DNA of 43,644 nucleotides. Origin: Oscillatoriales cyanobacterium M59_W2019_021. GTDB lineage: Bacteria; Cyanobacteriota; Cyanobacteriia; Cyanobacteriales; Geitlerinemataceae. The notes below the pieces were generated by a model that was not told where the DNA came from, made no database searches, and saw only the letters and a program-made list of their open reading frames with translations. Made by a program: the position numbers and the translations under genes. Where the stretch lies: positions 1 to 43,644 of the forward strand of contig DVED01000008.1 of the NCBI GenBank assembly GCA_015295945.1. The letters run 5' to 3'. This document shows positions 17,353 to 26,333 of the stretch, piece by piece; within the stretch, counting starts at the first letter, position 1; each line of letters opens with the position of its first letter.

Positions 17353-18504
17353 ATGACTCAAATTCTACTCATTGATGACGATCCGACAACGCGGTTGGTG
17401 CTCAAACGGGCGCTTGCCAAACAAGGGTATGAGGTCACCGTGGCGTCGAACGGCGAAGAAGGGCTAGAGCAAGCCCAACAATTGCGACCGGGACTCATCG
17501 TTTGTGACTGGATGATGCCGGTGATGGACGGTTTAGAAGTTTGTCGGCGGGTCAAAGCCAATCCGGAATTATCCACAACCTTTTTTATTCTGTTAACCGC
17601 GAAAGGAGCCATTGAGGATCGAGTGGTTGGTTTAGATACGGGAGCCGATGAATTTTTAGCCAAACCGATTGATATTAACGAGCTACAAGCCAGAGTTCGG
17701 GCGGGTTTCCGCATCCACCAGCTTAGCCGAGACTTGCAAAGACAGAAGCAAATGCTGGAAACGGAGTTGAACGATGCGGCAGCCTACGTCCGCTCTCTGC
17801 TCCCCCCTCCCACCGATCGAGCGCCGGTCAAAATCGATACCCGGTACGTTCCGACCCAACATCTCGGGGGAGACTGTTACGATTTTGAATGGCTCGATCC
17901 GAATCATTTAGCATTTTATCTGATCGATGTCTCCGGGCATGGAGTGGGGTCGGCGTTGCTGTCGATTTCGGTATTGAATATTTTGCGATCGAGATCGTTA
18001 CCCAATACCGACTTTTACGAACCCAGCCAAGTTCTGAGCGCTCTCAATCAAGCTTTTCAGAGAAGTGAAGATAACGAACTTTACGACGATAAGTATTTTA
18101 CGATCTGGTACGGTGTTTATCACCCTCCTTCGGGAAAACTCGTGTACGCCAGCGCCGGTCATCCTCCGGCAATTTTGCTTTCTCAAGGGGCAAACGGGCA
18201 ACTTCAACCCCAACTGCTGAAAACTCCCAGTATCCCCATCGGGTTGTTTCCAGAAGCCGAGTACGCCAGTGCTAGTACCCAAGTTGTCTCCCCCAGTCAA
18301 CTCTATTTATTTAGCGACGGGGTTTACGAAATCCAACAGCAGGACGGTACGGTCTGGGGCTTGGAGTCTTTGACCCACCTGTTAAGCGAGTATGGTTTCG
18401 ATCTTCCCTCACCCCTCACTCATTTATTAAATCGCATCCGGACGCTCAGTTCTAAGGAAATTCTCGATGACGATTTGTCGATCGTCCAGCTTTCTTTTAT
18501 TTGA
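17353..18504 (+). CDS. Response regulator with RsbU/SpoIIE PP2C phosphatase domain
   Basis: A 383-residue two-domain protein. The receiver domain (1-120) has the acidic pocket LIDDD, phosphoacceptor Asp52 (CDWMMPVMDG) and the Lys of FLAKPID. A coiled linker (about 125-150) leads to a PP2C domain with GGDCYDF, DVSGHGVGSALLS, ASAGHPPAI and DDLSIVQL, holding the metal-binding aspartates. It should dephosphorylate the STAS antagonist when its receiver is phosphorylated by a histidine kinase encoded elsewhere. I start at ATG 17353 because the receiver begins there; the upstream ATG at 17320 adds only nonsense residues. A likely terminator follows the gene. Confidence 0.92.
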   Translation: MTQILLIDDDPTTRLVLKRALAKQGYEVTVASNGEEGLEQAQQLRPGLIVCDWMMPVMDGLEVCRRVKANPELSTTFFILLTAKGAIEDRVVGLDTGADEFLAKPIDINELQARVRAGFRIHQLSRDLQRQKQMLETELNDAAAYVRSLLPPPTDRAPVKIDTRYVPTQHLGGDCYDFEWLDPNHLAFYLIDVSGHGVGSALLSISVLNILRSRSLPNTDFYEPSQVLSALNQAFQRSEDNELYDDKYFTIWYGVYHPPSGKLVYASAGHPPAILLSQGANGQLQPQLLKTPSIPIGLFPEAEYASASTQVVSPSQLYLFSDGVYEIQQQDGTVWGLESLTHLLSEYGFDLPSPLTHLLNRIRTLSSKEILDDDLSIVQLSFI

Positions 18505-18527
18505 GAACCTTGCCAACGACGAGGGGC

Positions 18528-18569
18528 GATCGCTCGAGAGAAAAAGCCTAGGGAGAGCGATCTTTATTT
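18528..18569 (+). terminator. Likely terminator after the rsbU-like gene
   Basis: GATCGCTC (18528-18535) pairs perfectly with GAGCGATC (18555-18562), followed by TTTATTT. The 19-nt loop is long, so strength is uncertain, but it sits directly between two convergent genes. Confidence 0.5.
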
Positions 18570-18631
18570 AGGAGCGGGAGGGGACGAGAGAATTGTCAAC
18601 AAACACCCCGGTTTCATTCTTCTCCCCAGGC

Positions 18632-19012
18632 TCAATCGTCGCGGGCTGATTTTCCTTCGATCGCCGTTTTGCTCGCCGGAGAAATTTCGGGATTGGATGC
18701 CATTTCTTTCTCGAATTCCTCGCGATTAGCATAAACCTTAAAAACGCGATCCATACTTGTAAGCTCGAACAGGATTCTCACTTGATCGCTGATCGAACAA
18801 ATCAGCATCTTGGCCCCTGACGAGCGAACGGTTTTGAGCGCGGAAACGAGCGATCCCAATCCGGAACTATCAATAAAGGTAACATCCTTGAGATCGAGCA
18901 AAACAATTTGCGTTCCGCCCTCCAAACACTCGTTAATTTCGCGACGGACTTGGTTGGCTTTAGAGCCGTCTAAAAGACCTGTAGGTTGGACGACTTTGAT
19001 CGTGGGACTCAT
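18632..19012 (-). CDS. STAS-domain anti-sigma factor antagonist (RsbV-like)
   Basis: A 126-residue STAS protein. The conserved phosphorylation site is TFIDSSGLGSLVSAL, with the serine following Asp as the target of an RsbW-type kinase. Strands VKVVQPTGLLDG and IVLLDLKDV match the antagonist fold. The last 25 or so residues are a charged tail. I start at ATG 19012 (MSPTIKVVQ) rather than at 19030. It converges on the RsbU-like gene. Together with RsbW and RsbU it forms a complete partner switch: unphosphorylated RsbV would sequester RsbW and free its target. Confidence 0.92.
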   Translation of the reverse strand: MSPTIKVVQPTGLLDGSKANQVRREINECLEGGTQIVLLDLKDVTFIDSSGLGSLVSALKTVRSSGAKMLICSISDQVRILFELTSMDRVFKVYANREEFEKEMASNPEISPASKTAIEGKSARDD

Positions 19013-19594
19013 AGGTTTTAAGTGTGTCAATAAATCGAACGATCGAATACTGTTAAGTCATGAGAACTGTAAAATTTGACTCGATGGAGTCAGACTAGTG
19101 AGATGTACGCGATTCAGATATCGAAGAAATTGAAGCGCAAAAATAGTCGAGTGTTCCCCAAAAATTGGCGGGTAAACCGTTTGAAATCCACCGATTTTGT
19201 GTTGGTTTCCAGTTGCTTTGACCCTTCGCTCTCAAAATTTTTCACCTCAAACTCTTTCCTAACATTAAATTTGCCGTCGTGCCAACTCGGGAGCGGGCAT
19301 AATCCCTATTCTACCCGTTCGGCTCGATTCTCTGTCGGCAAGGCAGAGCGAACTTGCCATCGGGTGACCTCCATCGGCTCGAATATCTTCTCTTTCCAGC
19401 GATGGGGCGCACGCCGCCGATGGTTTTCCCGATTGACGCCCGCTACAGGCTGCGATCGTCGGGTCTGAGTTTAGGTTCCCATACAACCCCAGCACTCCCA
19501 ATGGTCTGAGATCGATCGTCTCGCTACAAAACTTAATGTCACGGCTGGCGGAAAAGTTGGTCAAACCTCCTGCAATTCAGTACACTAGGCGGCA
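19013..19594. other. Intergenic region upstream of the amide-hydrolase operon
   Basis: About 580 bp. Frames at 19076-19468 (plus) and 19265-19564 (minus) show no recognisable protein features. The segment at about 19465-19565 contains short words in an order loosely like the guanidine-I (ykkC) riboswitch, but key bases differ, so I do not call it. Promoters of the minus-strand STAS gene and the plus-strand operon should be here. Confidence 0.45.
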
Positions 19595-20389
19595 ATGGCA
19601 CTTCCCGATCGACTCATGAACTCCTCCCTCCGGACTTTAGGCATTCCTCCCAATGCTTGGACGGTCGATGCTGAAACCGCCGATCTCACTCGTCCTCCCC
19701 ACGAACCGATCGCCATCGCCCTGGCAACGGAGACCAAAACCCTCAAACTCGACCTGGCAAAAACGGCGTTGCTGGTCGTGGATATGCAGAACGATTTCTG
19801 CCATCAAGATGGGTGGTTGGCTCATATTGGGGTAGATGTCAGTCCGGCGTGCACCCCGATTCCACCCCTGCGCCAACTCTTACCCGTCTTCCGATCGGTT
19901 AACGTACCGATCGTTTGGGTCAACTGGGGAAATCGCCCCGACTTACTCAATATTAGTCCGGCTCTGCGTCACGTTTACAATCCCACAGGAGCGGGGATTG
20001 GGTTGGGCGATCCGCTGCCGAAAAATGGTGCGCCCGTTCTGCAAGCGGGAAGTTGGGCGGCGGCGGTGGTGGACGAGTTAGAAATTGAGCCGGAAGATAT
20101 CCGCGTTGACAAGTATCGCATGAGTGGATTTTGGGACACGCCACTCGATAGTATTTTGCGAAATTTAGGCAAAACGACGCTATTTTTTGCGGGAGTGAAT
20201 GCCGATCAATGCGTGATGGCAACGCTTCAAGACGCGAATTTTTTGGGCTACGACTGTGTTTTAGTGAAAGATTGTACGGCAACCACTTCGCCGGAATATT
20301 GCTGGTTGGCGACGGTTTACAATGTCAATCAATGTTTTGGTTTTGTTGCCGAGTCTCGTTCTATTATAGATGCGATTAACCAGATTTAA
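19595..20389 (+). CDS. Isochorismatase-family cysteine hydrolase (RutB-like)
   Basis: A 264-residue amidohydrolase. The catalytic triad is visible as Asp63 (LLVVDMQNDF), Lys173 (VDKYRMSGF) and Cys206 (GVNADQCVMAT). Overall it resembles ureidoacrylate/carbamoyl-type hydrolases (RutB, N-carbamoylsarcosine amidase) more than true isochorismatases, because of the extended N terminus and the GGWL-type segment DGWLAHIGVDV. Substrate unknown, probably a small amide or ureido compound. It is first in a probable operon with a cupin and an acetamidase/formamidase. ATG 19595 follows an AGGCGG; ATG 19616 is an alternative. Confidence 0.88.
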   Translation: MALPDRLMNSSLRTLGIPPNAWTVDAETADLTRPPHEPIAIALATETKTLKLDLAKTALLVVDMQNDFCHQDGWLAHIGVDVSPACTPIPPLRQLLPVFRSVNVPIVWVNWGNRPDLLNISPALRHVYNPTGAGIGLGDPLPKNGAPVLQAGSWAAAVVDELEIEPEDIRVDKYRMSGFWDTPLDSILRNLGKTTLFFAGVNADQCVMATLQDANFLGYDCVLVKDCTATTSPEYCWLATVYNVNQCFGFVAESRSIIDAINQI

Positions 20390-20431
20390 TGAAGATCGAA
20401 GTACCCTAAATTGGGAATGAGGTGACCTGCT

Positions 20432-20893
20432 ATGAGCGAGTATTGCACGATCGCCGTTGCGAAATCAATTCGAGATTATCAAGCGTTTCGGATTAGTCCT
20501 AACGATACTAATCGGTTGGCGATCGTGTTCGATCCGGAAACGGCCGATCGCTCGTTAGCCGTGTGCGTTGAAATTTTTGATATCGGGGGGAAAACGCCAC
20601 CCAATCGCCACAACATGGCAGTGGAAATGTTTTTTGTTCTCAAGGGCAAAGGAGCAGCTTATTGCGATGGCAAGGTGGTAAAAATTGAAGCGGGGGATAG
20701 TTTGTTAGTCCCGCCAACGGGAATTCACGAAATTTGGAATACGGGAAACGATCGCCTGTATTTACTGTGTATTATGGTTCCCAATGAGGATTTTATCGAA
20801 CTCATTCGGCGGGGAATGCCTGTGGAGTTGGATGAGGAAGATTGGCAGGTGTTGCGGCGATCGGAAGCGAGAGTTCCGGCTATTAGTTATTAG
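20432..20893 (+). CDS. Cupin-domain protein
   Basis: A 153-residue single-domain cupin. Metal-ligand motif 1 is reduced (PNRHNMAVEMFFVLKGKG keeps one His and the Glu), and motif 2 appears as DSLLVPPTGIHEIWNTG with a second His. An AGGTGA ribosome-binding site lies 6 bp before ATG 20432, 42 bp after the isochorismatase-like gene, and its stop lies within a few bases of the next open frame, so the three genes look like one operon. Small cupins in such operons may be isomerases, dioxygenases or ligand sensors; I cannot choose. Confidence 0.85.
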   Translation: MSEYCTIAVAKSIRDYQAFRISPNDTNRLAIVFDPETADRSLAVCVEIFDIGGKTPPNRHNMAVEMFFVLKGKGAAYCDGKVVKIEAGDSLLVPPTGIHEIWNTGNDRLYLLCIMVPNEDFIELIRRGMPVELDEEDWQVLRRSEARVPAISY

Positions 20894-20931
20894 TGATGGG
20901 TGATGGGTTATTGGCGATCGATAGCGAGTTC

Positions 20932-21939
20932 ATGAAATTTCAGTGTCTAAAAGCAAACTGTAAAACGGTTCATTTAGGAGGATTTTCGCCCAAGTTAGAA
21001 CCCGCACTTTTTGTCAATTCGGGCGATCGAATTGAAGTGGAAACCTATACGGGGTTTTACGTTTGCGATCGCGCACCGGAGGAATTTTTAACCCCAGAAT
21101 TACTGAATATTTACCATAATTTACCCCCAGAACGCAAAGTTGGCACGGGACCGCATTTACTCACCGGACCGATTTACATTCGGGAGGCACAACCGGGAGA
21201 CGTTCTCGAAGTTCGGTTACTCAAAATCACGCCGCGATTGCCGATGGGATTTAACGCGATTCGTCCCGGTTGGGGAACGTTACCTCAACAATTCAGCGAA
21301 GCAAAATTGCGATTTATTCCATTAGATTTAGAACGAAAAATTGCCGAATTTCCTCCTAAAAGTGGGATGCAAATTCCCCTACAGCCGTTTTTTGGAATTT
21401 TAGGTGTTGCGGATGGAGAAGTGAATCGATCGTCCGTTCCGCCAGGAGTGTATGGCGGCAATATGGATAACCGATTAATTCAAGCTGGAACCCGAGTGTT
21501 CCTACCTGTTTTGGTTCCGGGTGCGTTATTTTCCATCGGCGACGGACATTCGGTGCAGGGGGATGGAGAAGTGGATGTCACAGCGATCGAAACGTCGATG
21601 AATGGGACGATCGATTTGGTGTTACATCGCGGGTTTAAATTGCCAACGCCGATGGCGGAAACGCCAACCCATCTGATTATCATGGGATTCGGAGAAACGC
21701 TGGATTTAGCGTTAGAAAACGCCGTCCAACAGGCGATCGACGTTTTAAAAATTTTAACGGGAATCGATGGGGAAGATGCTTACGTTCTGTGTAGTTTAGC
21801 CGTCGATTTTCGGATTACGCAAGCGGTCAATCGTCCGCAAAAAGGGGTGCATGGAATGATTCCCAAGTCAATTTTACCGGACGATTGTAACTATTTGAAG
21901 TCCGAATGGGATCGGATAATGTCTGGTGAGGGCGGGTAA
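20932..21939 (+). CDS. Acetamidase/formamidase family protein
   Basis: About 335 residues of the FmdA/AmdA family, which hydrolyses short-chain amides to ammonia and the acid. Family blocks are KVGTGPHLLTGPIYIREAQPGDVLEV, then PPGVYGGNMDNR, then SIGDGHSVQGDGEV, followed by a conserved LCSLAVDFRITQ near the end. The metal-site Asp and His of GDGHSVQGDGE are present. The frame is open from GTG 20893/ATG 20896, but those residues come from a GATGGGTGATGGG low-complexity stretch; the family similarity starts at ATG 20932, which I prefer. It is third in the operon with the cysteine hydrolase and the cupin. Confidence 0.9.
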   Translation: MKFQCLKANCKTVHLGGFSPKLEPALFVNSGDRIEVETYTGFYVCDRAPEEFLTPELLNIYHNLPPERKVGTGPHLLTGPIYIREAQPGDVLEVRLLKITPRLPMGFNAIRPGWGTLPQQFSEAKLRFIPLDLERKIAEFPPKSGMQIPLQPFFGILGVADGEVNRSSVPPGVYGGNMDNRLIQAGTRVFLPVLVPGALFSIGDGHSVQGDGEVDVTAIETSMNGTIDLVLHRGFKLPTPMAETPTHLIIMGFGETLDLALENAVQQAIDVLKILTGIDGEDAYVLCSLAVDFRITQAVNRPQKGVHGMIPKSILPDDCNYLKSEWDRIMSGEGG

Positions 21940-22001
21940 TGGGTTATGGGACTTTAAGGCAGTTAGCCAGAAATCGAGAGAGCTTGACTCAAGGCAACGG
22001 T

Positions 22002-22667
22002 CTAAGTTGCCAACCGTTGCAGAGAAAGTCTGGCAGCCTCTGCCACTTGAGGATTGGCGTCTTTGGTAAGATAATTTAAGGCAGACAAGGTTTTGGGACT
22101 AGGAAGATGACCTAACGCTTCGGCGAGGCGATGTCGCAGCCACCAATCCTCGGACTGAGCGAATTCGAGCAGGCGATCGACGGCTTGGGTGGCTTGAATT
22201 TCCCCGAGAGCGGCGATCGCCGCTTGTTGGAGGACGGATTCTCGGCTATCGAGCGCTCGCATCAGCACGTCGTAAGCTTGAGGATTTTTCAGGTTGCCTA
22301 GAGACACTGCCGCACTAAAGCGAACCAACCACTCCGTATCTTCGTAAAAGGCACGCACCAGGGGTTCAAAGGCTCGCGGATCTTCGAGATAGCCTAAAGC
22401 ACCTGCGGCATCGGCGCGAATGCCATAGTCGGGATCGGTTTCGAGTAATTTGACGAGAATGGGGTAACAGGCGGCAGTGGGTTTGAGTCCCAAGGCGAAG
22501 ATTGCCATCGATCGCACGGGTAAGTGTTCGTCGTCGAGAACTTTTTCGATGAGGGGGACGGCATCGTCAGGCGCGACATCTCGCAGGGAAACCAACGCCA
22601 GCATTCGATCGCGCGCGTTGGGACTTTCGAGTTGAGCCGAAATATCCGCTAAATGGGCAGAAAACAT
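22002..22667 (-). CDS. HEAT-repeat protein, NblB-like
   Basis: A 221-residue all-helical protein made of about six HEAT/PBS-lyase-type repeats (for example VRSMAIFALG, IRADAAGALGYLEDPRA, VRFSAAVSLGNLKNPQA, LQQAAIAALGEIQA). This resembles the cyanobacterial HEAT proteins related to CpcE/CpcF and NblB, which act on phycobilins or phycobilisome turnover. The assignment to NblB itself is from memory of blocks such as AQSEDWWLRHRLAEALGHLPS and is moderate. ATG 22667 is used; the frame extends to a TTG at 22685. It is convergent with the acetamidase gene. Confidence 0.8.
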   Translation of the reverse strand: MFSAHLADISAQLESPNARDRMLALVSLRDVAPDDAVPLIEKVLDDEHLPVRSMAIFALGLKPTAACYPILVKLLETDPDYGIRADAAGALGYLEDPRAFEPLVRAFYEDTEWLVRFSAAVSLGNLKNPQAYDVLMRALDSRESVLQQAAIAALGEIQATQAVDRLLEFAQSEDWWLRHRLAEALGHLPSPKTLSALNYLTKDANPQVAEAARLSLQRLAT

Positions 22668-22729
22668 AAATGGCTGAATTAACAAAATTTAAGATTGATT
22701 CTCATCTTCTATCCTAACGAATTGACCGA

Positions 22730-24205
22730 TTACCGATACATCATTTCCGGACTGCCCAGCATTAAACCCGCCTTCAAATTATCGGCACTATTGGCGAGAA
22801 CTTGTTGGGTATTGTCCGACCAGAGATTGCCGAAGGTTTGGGACAGTCGATCGGCATCGATGGGTTTGTCGTCGGTCAATCGACCTCGGGCAATTTGCAC
22901 GGCAAGGTTAATCCGGCGGAGGGTGGCGTCGGGATTGAGCCAAGCTTCTTGGGTGTTGGGATAGCCATCGGGGGTGGAACGGCGGTAGAGGGGCATTCCC
23001 AACTGTTGCAAACTGCCGAGAACGCGGCGGAAGTTGGGGGTTTCGGTTCCCGTGGCGCGGACGGCGGAGAGGAGGTACTGGTAGGGGGTTTTGAATTTCT
23101 TGCCGTAGTAGCGATCGTCCCAGAATTCGGGGGAGTCGAACAGGCTTTCTAAAACGGCGCGGATATCGCCGTCAGTGTCGGTAAATCGCTTTTGCAGGCG
23201 ATCGACCAACGATTTGGGGGGATCGTCGGTGACGAAGTATTGCGCCAGCTTGTAGCCGATGTGGTGGGCGGTAGAGGGATGTTTGGCGAGGAGATCCAGG
23301 GCAGTTTCCACTTCCTCGATGCCGCCGCCGGGAATTCGGGTTCCCAGCAGGACTTTATCGCTGGCGTCGTGGCGGTTGGCGTAGAAATGGAACCCGGTGT
23401 TATTGGCGTTGCCCCGTTCTCCTTGGCGATCGATCCCCCACCCCGTTAAGATCCGAGCGAGGACGACCACATCGTCCTGGGTGTAACCGCCATCGACGCC
23501 GAGGGTGTGCAGTTCCATCAATTCGCGGGCGTAGTTTTCGTTGATGCCGCTAAATTGACCCCGCGCCTGTGGGCTGTTGGGATCGGTGTTGCGCCAGTTG
23601 TCCAGGTAAAATAACATGGCGGGGTGGCGGGCGGTGGCGCCGAGCAGGTCGCGAAACCGGCCGAGGACGTGGGGTCGAATGGCATCCTCTTCGTAAGATC
23701 CGATCCAAATTCGCGTCAGGTTTTTATCGCCGGAGACGTTGAAGTGATTGAACCAGAAATCTACCATCACTTCTTCGAGTTGGCGGGGACTGGCGATCGC
23801 CCGTAACAGTCGCGCGTTTTGGGCTTGTTGCCAGGGTTGGCGCGATCGCTCTCGGACGCGGCGTTTTTCTTCGGCGGAGGCATCTTTACCCGCATTGGGA
23901 TTGTATTGCCGGAAGAGCTCTACGGGAGTTAGAGACAGGGTGTCGAATTGTTGCAATTCTCGGGACAGGGAGGTGGGGACGGGGATGGAGTTGGGGTCGA
24001 GTTGGGTTTGGATGTACGCTTCGACGCCCATTTGGCGAACGCGATCGATTTCGCCGGGACTCGGACCGTAGCTGAGGCGTTCGATGGCGTGTAGGACTTT
24101 GGGATTGCTGGGGGTGCTGTGGGCGGAGGGTGGGTGGAAGAAGACGAGCAACCCTGACAAGCTTGCGGCGATGGCAAGGAAAATCCAAGAGCGAAGTTTC
24201 AACAT
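22730..24205 (-). CDS. DUF1800 family exported protein
   Basis: A 491-residue protein starting at ATG 24205 (MLKLRSWIFLAIAAS) with an N-terminal signal or anchor helix. The DUF1800 domain is recognised by HAIERLSYGPSPGEIDRVRQMG, MVDFWFNHFNVSGDK, INENYARELMELHTLGVDGGYTQ and KLAQYFVTDDPP. Family members are large secreted or periplasmic proteins of unknown enzymatic role, often paired with a DUF1501 gene; no DUF1501 gene is present here. The upstream frame to 24268 is unlikely to be translated. It is divergent from the ATPase gene at 24384, 178 bp away. Confidence 0.9.
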   Translation of the reverse strand: MLKLRSWIFLAIAASLSGLLVFFHPPSAHSTPSNPKVLHAIERLSYGPSPGEIDRVRQMGVEAYIQTQLDPNSIPVPTSLSRELQQFDTLSLTPVELFRQYNPNAGKDASAEEKRRVRERSRQPWQQAQNARLLRAIASPRQLEEVMVDFWFNHFNVSGDKNLTRIWIGSYEEDAIRPHVLGRFRDLLGATARHPAMLFYLDNWRNTDPNSPQARGQFSGINENYARELMELHTLGVDGGYTQDDVVVLARILTGWGIDRQGERGNANNTGFHFYANRHDASDKVLLGTRIPGGGIEEVETALDLLAKHPSTAHHIGYKLAQYFVTDDPPKSLVDRLQKRFTDTDGDIRAVLESLFDSPEFWDDRYYGKKFKTPYQYLLSAVRATGTETPNFRRVLGSLQQLGMPLYRRSTPDGYPNTQEAWLNPDATLRRINLAVQIARGRLTDDKPIDADRLSQTFGNLWSDNTQQVLANSADNLKAGLMLGSPEMMYR

Positions 24206-24383
24206 AGACAACGGGGAACGAGGAACGGGATATGCGATTCGGATGCACCTCGATCGATCGCTATCCACCTTCCATTCGGGACGAAACAGAAGGCATCGGA
24301 GCGGGCGATCGGCTCATTGCTCTATGTTAGCGTCAGGAAGAGTTAAGATTGCGAAGCAGCAATCGAGGAGATAGAACGGGGTA

Positions 24384-26333
24384 ATGGCATTGATCGAACA
24401 GATTCTGCGACAAGCGATCAATCCTTTCGATTCCGTCAATTTTCGACCGGGAAATTTCTGGCAGGAAACCCAAGATCGCGCCTTAACCGTGGATTCCATC
24501 CATCGCGAGGCGATCGATCGCCTCGCCGAGTGTTTGGCGTGGGTGGAAGGCGACCGACGCACTCGAACCATCTTATTATGCGGCGATTCCGGGGCGGGAA
24601 AAAGTCATCTGCTCGATCGCCTGAAACAGCATTTTAACGATCGCGCTTTCTTTGCTTATATTGGACCTTGGCCCGATCGAGAATTTTTGTGGCGGCACAT
24701 TCTTCGCAATACCGTGGATAGTTTGCTCAAGGTTCCAGACGGACAACAAGAATCGCAACTGTTAATTTGGTTGAAAAGTTTCTCGATTTTTCAACAACGC
24801 AGTTTGCTCGATCGGTTATTGGGCGATCGCAAAGCCTTTATTCGCAAACTCCGAGAAACTTATCCTTCCGATTTATACAACGCCAACGAGTTTTTAGGGG
24901 TATTGTACGATCTCCTCGATCCGGAGTTCTTTTGGCTGGCGTCAGATTGGTTGCGGGGGGAAAATTTGGACGACGAAGATTTAAAAACCTTGCGGGTACG
25001 ACAGCCGATCGAAACTGAAGATGCGGCGCAGAAAGTGTTAGCCAATTTCGGGCGCATTTCCGCAGATACCCAGCCGATCGTTTTGTGTTTCGACAATCTC
25101 GACTGCATCGCCGGAACCCCAGAAGGTACGGTGAATTTACAATCTCTGCTCAATTGCAATTCTACCATTCACAATGAAAAGCTAAAAAACTTTCTGATTA
25201 TTATTAGCTTGATTACCGATACGGCATATAACTATGTCGATCGGCTGCAACCGTCAGATTTAGCGCGAATTGACAGCCAAATCGTCCTCAAACCCATTCG
25301 CCTTTCCCAAGTTGAAGAACTCTATGCGGCGCGATTGCATCCCCTACACCAACAAGCCAATCCCCAACCTTCGTCTCCCATTTTTCCTCTCACTCGGCAA
25401 CTGTTAGATTGCCATTTTCCCGGACAAAAAACCAATCCCAGAAATGCGTTAGAGTTGGGACGCAAAGTAATTTTTGAATACAAAACGGGAAAGGCGATCG
25501 AATCGGAAGATATCTTACCCGCGTTTAAGCTGGTTTGGCTGCAAGCGTTGCAAAAAACCGAGAAACGAGTGACTCGAATTCGCCAATTTTCCTCCGTAGA
25601 ACTGATGCAAATGCTGTATAAAGTCGGCAAAGCGTTACAGATCGATCGTCTCGCCACCAAATTTCTCCCCAATCCCCGCTACACCCATTACTCGTTAAGC
25701 TACGAAAACGGCGATGGGAAAATAGGGATTGTTTGGATGGAAGATCCCAATTTAACGAGTTTTTTTTACTTAATGAAAGCTTGCGAAGATGCGCGCGATC
25801 GATCGCTATGTTGCGGGCTGAAATTGGTGCGATCGGAACGATTGGGAGTTCAAGAAAATAAAGGATACAAACTCTATCAAACTTTGTTCGATCGTCATTC
25901 ACATTTGAGTCCCAGCTTAGAATCGATTGGCTATCTCGTTACCTATCAAAATTTATTTCATGCCGCTGGCGTAGGCGAATTAGTCGTCGGCAATCGCACC
26001 CCGGATATTGACAGTTTGGAACGGCTGACACGGGAATCTAAAGTGCTGTTTCATTGTCCGTTACTGCAAGATTTGGGATGGGTTCGAGGCGATTCTATCG
26101 TTTCCCTGGAAGATCGATTGTTGGACTTTTTAATCGATTTAATTGCCACTCAACAGCTAATCGGACGGCAAGTTCTCATCGAAAAGGCGATGGAACGATT
26201 TACCGAATTAGATGCGATAGAAATCGATCGGGCGATTGATCGAATGAGTGGTGAAGCGAGAATCCAAATCCTCGATCCTACAGCCGATCAACATTCGCAA
26301 TTAATTTGTTTTGAAAAGGAATTAAAGTTTTGA
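24384..26333 (+). CDS. Large P-loop ATPase of unknown function
   Basis: A 649-residue soluble NTPase. Walker A is GDSGAGKS (residues 67-74), and a Walker B-like strand VLCFDNLDC is at about residue 235. The first 330 residues form an AAA/STAND-like module; the remainder contains an alpha/beta region (HYSLSYENGDGKIGIVWMEDPN ... FFYLMKACEDA) resembling a nuclease-like or sensor fold, followed by C-terminal helical segments. I do not recognise a named family. The stop overlaps the start of a 35-codon membrane-peptide gene (TGATG). The shared ATPase-plus-sensor plan recalls the ATPase at 5062, but the two are not close homologues by eye. Confidence 0.75.
   Translation: MALIEQILRQAINPFDSVNFRPGNFWQETQDRALTVDSIHREAIDRLAECLAWVEGDRRTRTILLCGDSGAGKSHLLDRLKQHFNDRAFFAYIGPWPDREFLWRHILRNTVDSLLKVPDGQQESQLLIWLKSFSIFQQRSLLDRLLGDRKAFIRKLRETYPSDLYNANEFLGVLYDLLDPEFFWLASDWLRGENLDDEDLKTLRVRQPIETEDAAQKVLANFGRISADTQPIVLCFDNLDCIAGTPEGTVNLQSLLNCNSTIHNEKLKNFLIIISLITDTAYNYVDRLQPSDLARIDSQIVLKPIRLSQVEELYAARLHPLHQQANPQPSSPIFPLTRQLLDCHFPGQKTNPRNALELGRKVIFEYKTGKAIESEDILPAFKLVWLQALQKTEKRVTRIRQFSSVELMQMLYKVGKALQIDRLATKFLPNPRYTHYSLSYENGDGKIGIVWMEDPNLTSFFYLMKACEDARDRSLCCGLKLVRSERLGVQENKGYKLYQTLFDRHSHLSPSLESIGYLVTYQNLFHAAGVGELVVGNRTPDIDSLERLTRESKVLFHCPLLQDLGWVRGDSIVSLEDRLLDFLIDLIATQQLIGRQVLIEKAMERFTELDAIEIDRAIDRMSGEARIQILDPTADQHSQLICFEKELKF

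Noticed and set aside
19076-19564. Hypothetical genes on either strand upstream of the amide operon
   Set aside because: Both frames show random-like amino acid composition and overlap each other.
19465-19565. Guanidine-I (ykkC) riboswitch upstream of the amide-hydrolase operon
   Set aside because: TAGGTTCC, TGGTCTGAGA and CACGG...AAAA words occur in the right order and spacing, but several invariant bases (GGGUUCCG, GGUCCGAGAG) differ and the 3' stem does not pair. A covariance-model search would settle it; a score above the family threshold would reverse this.
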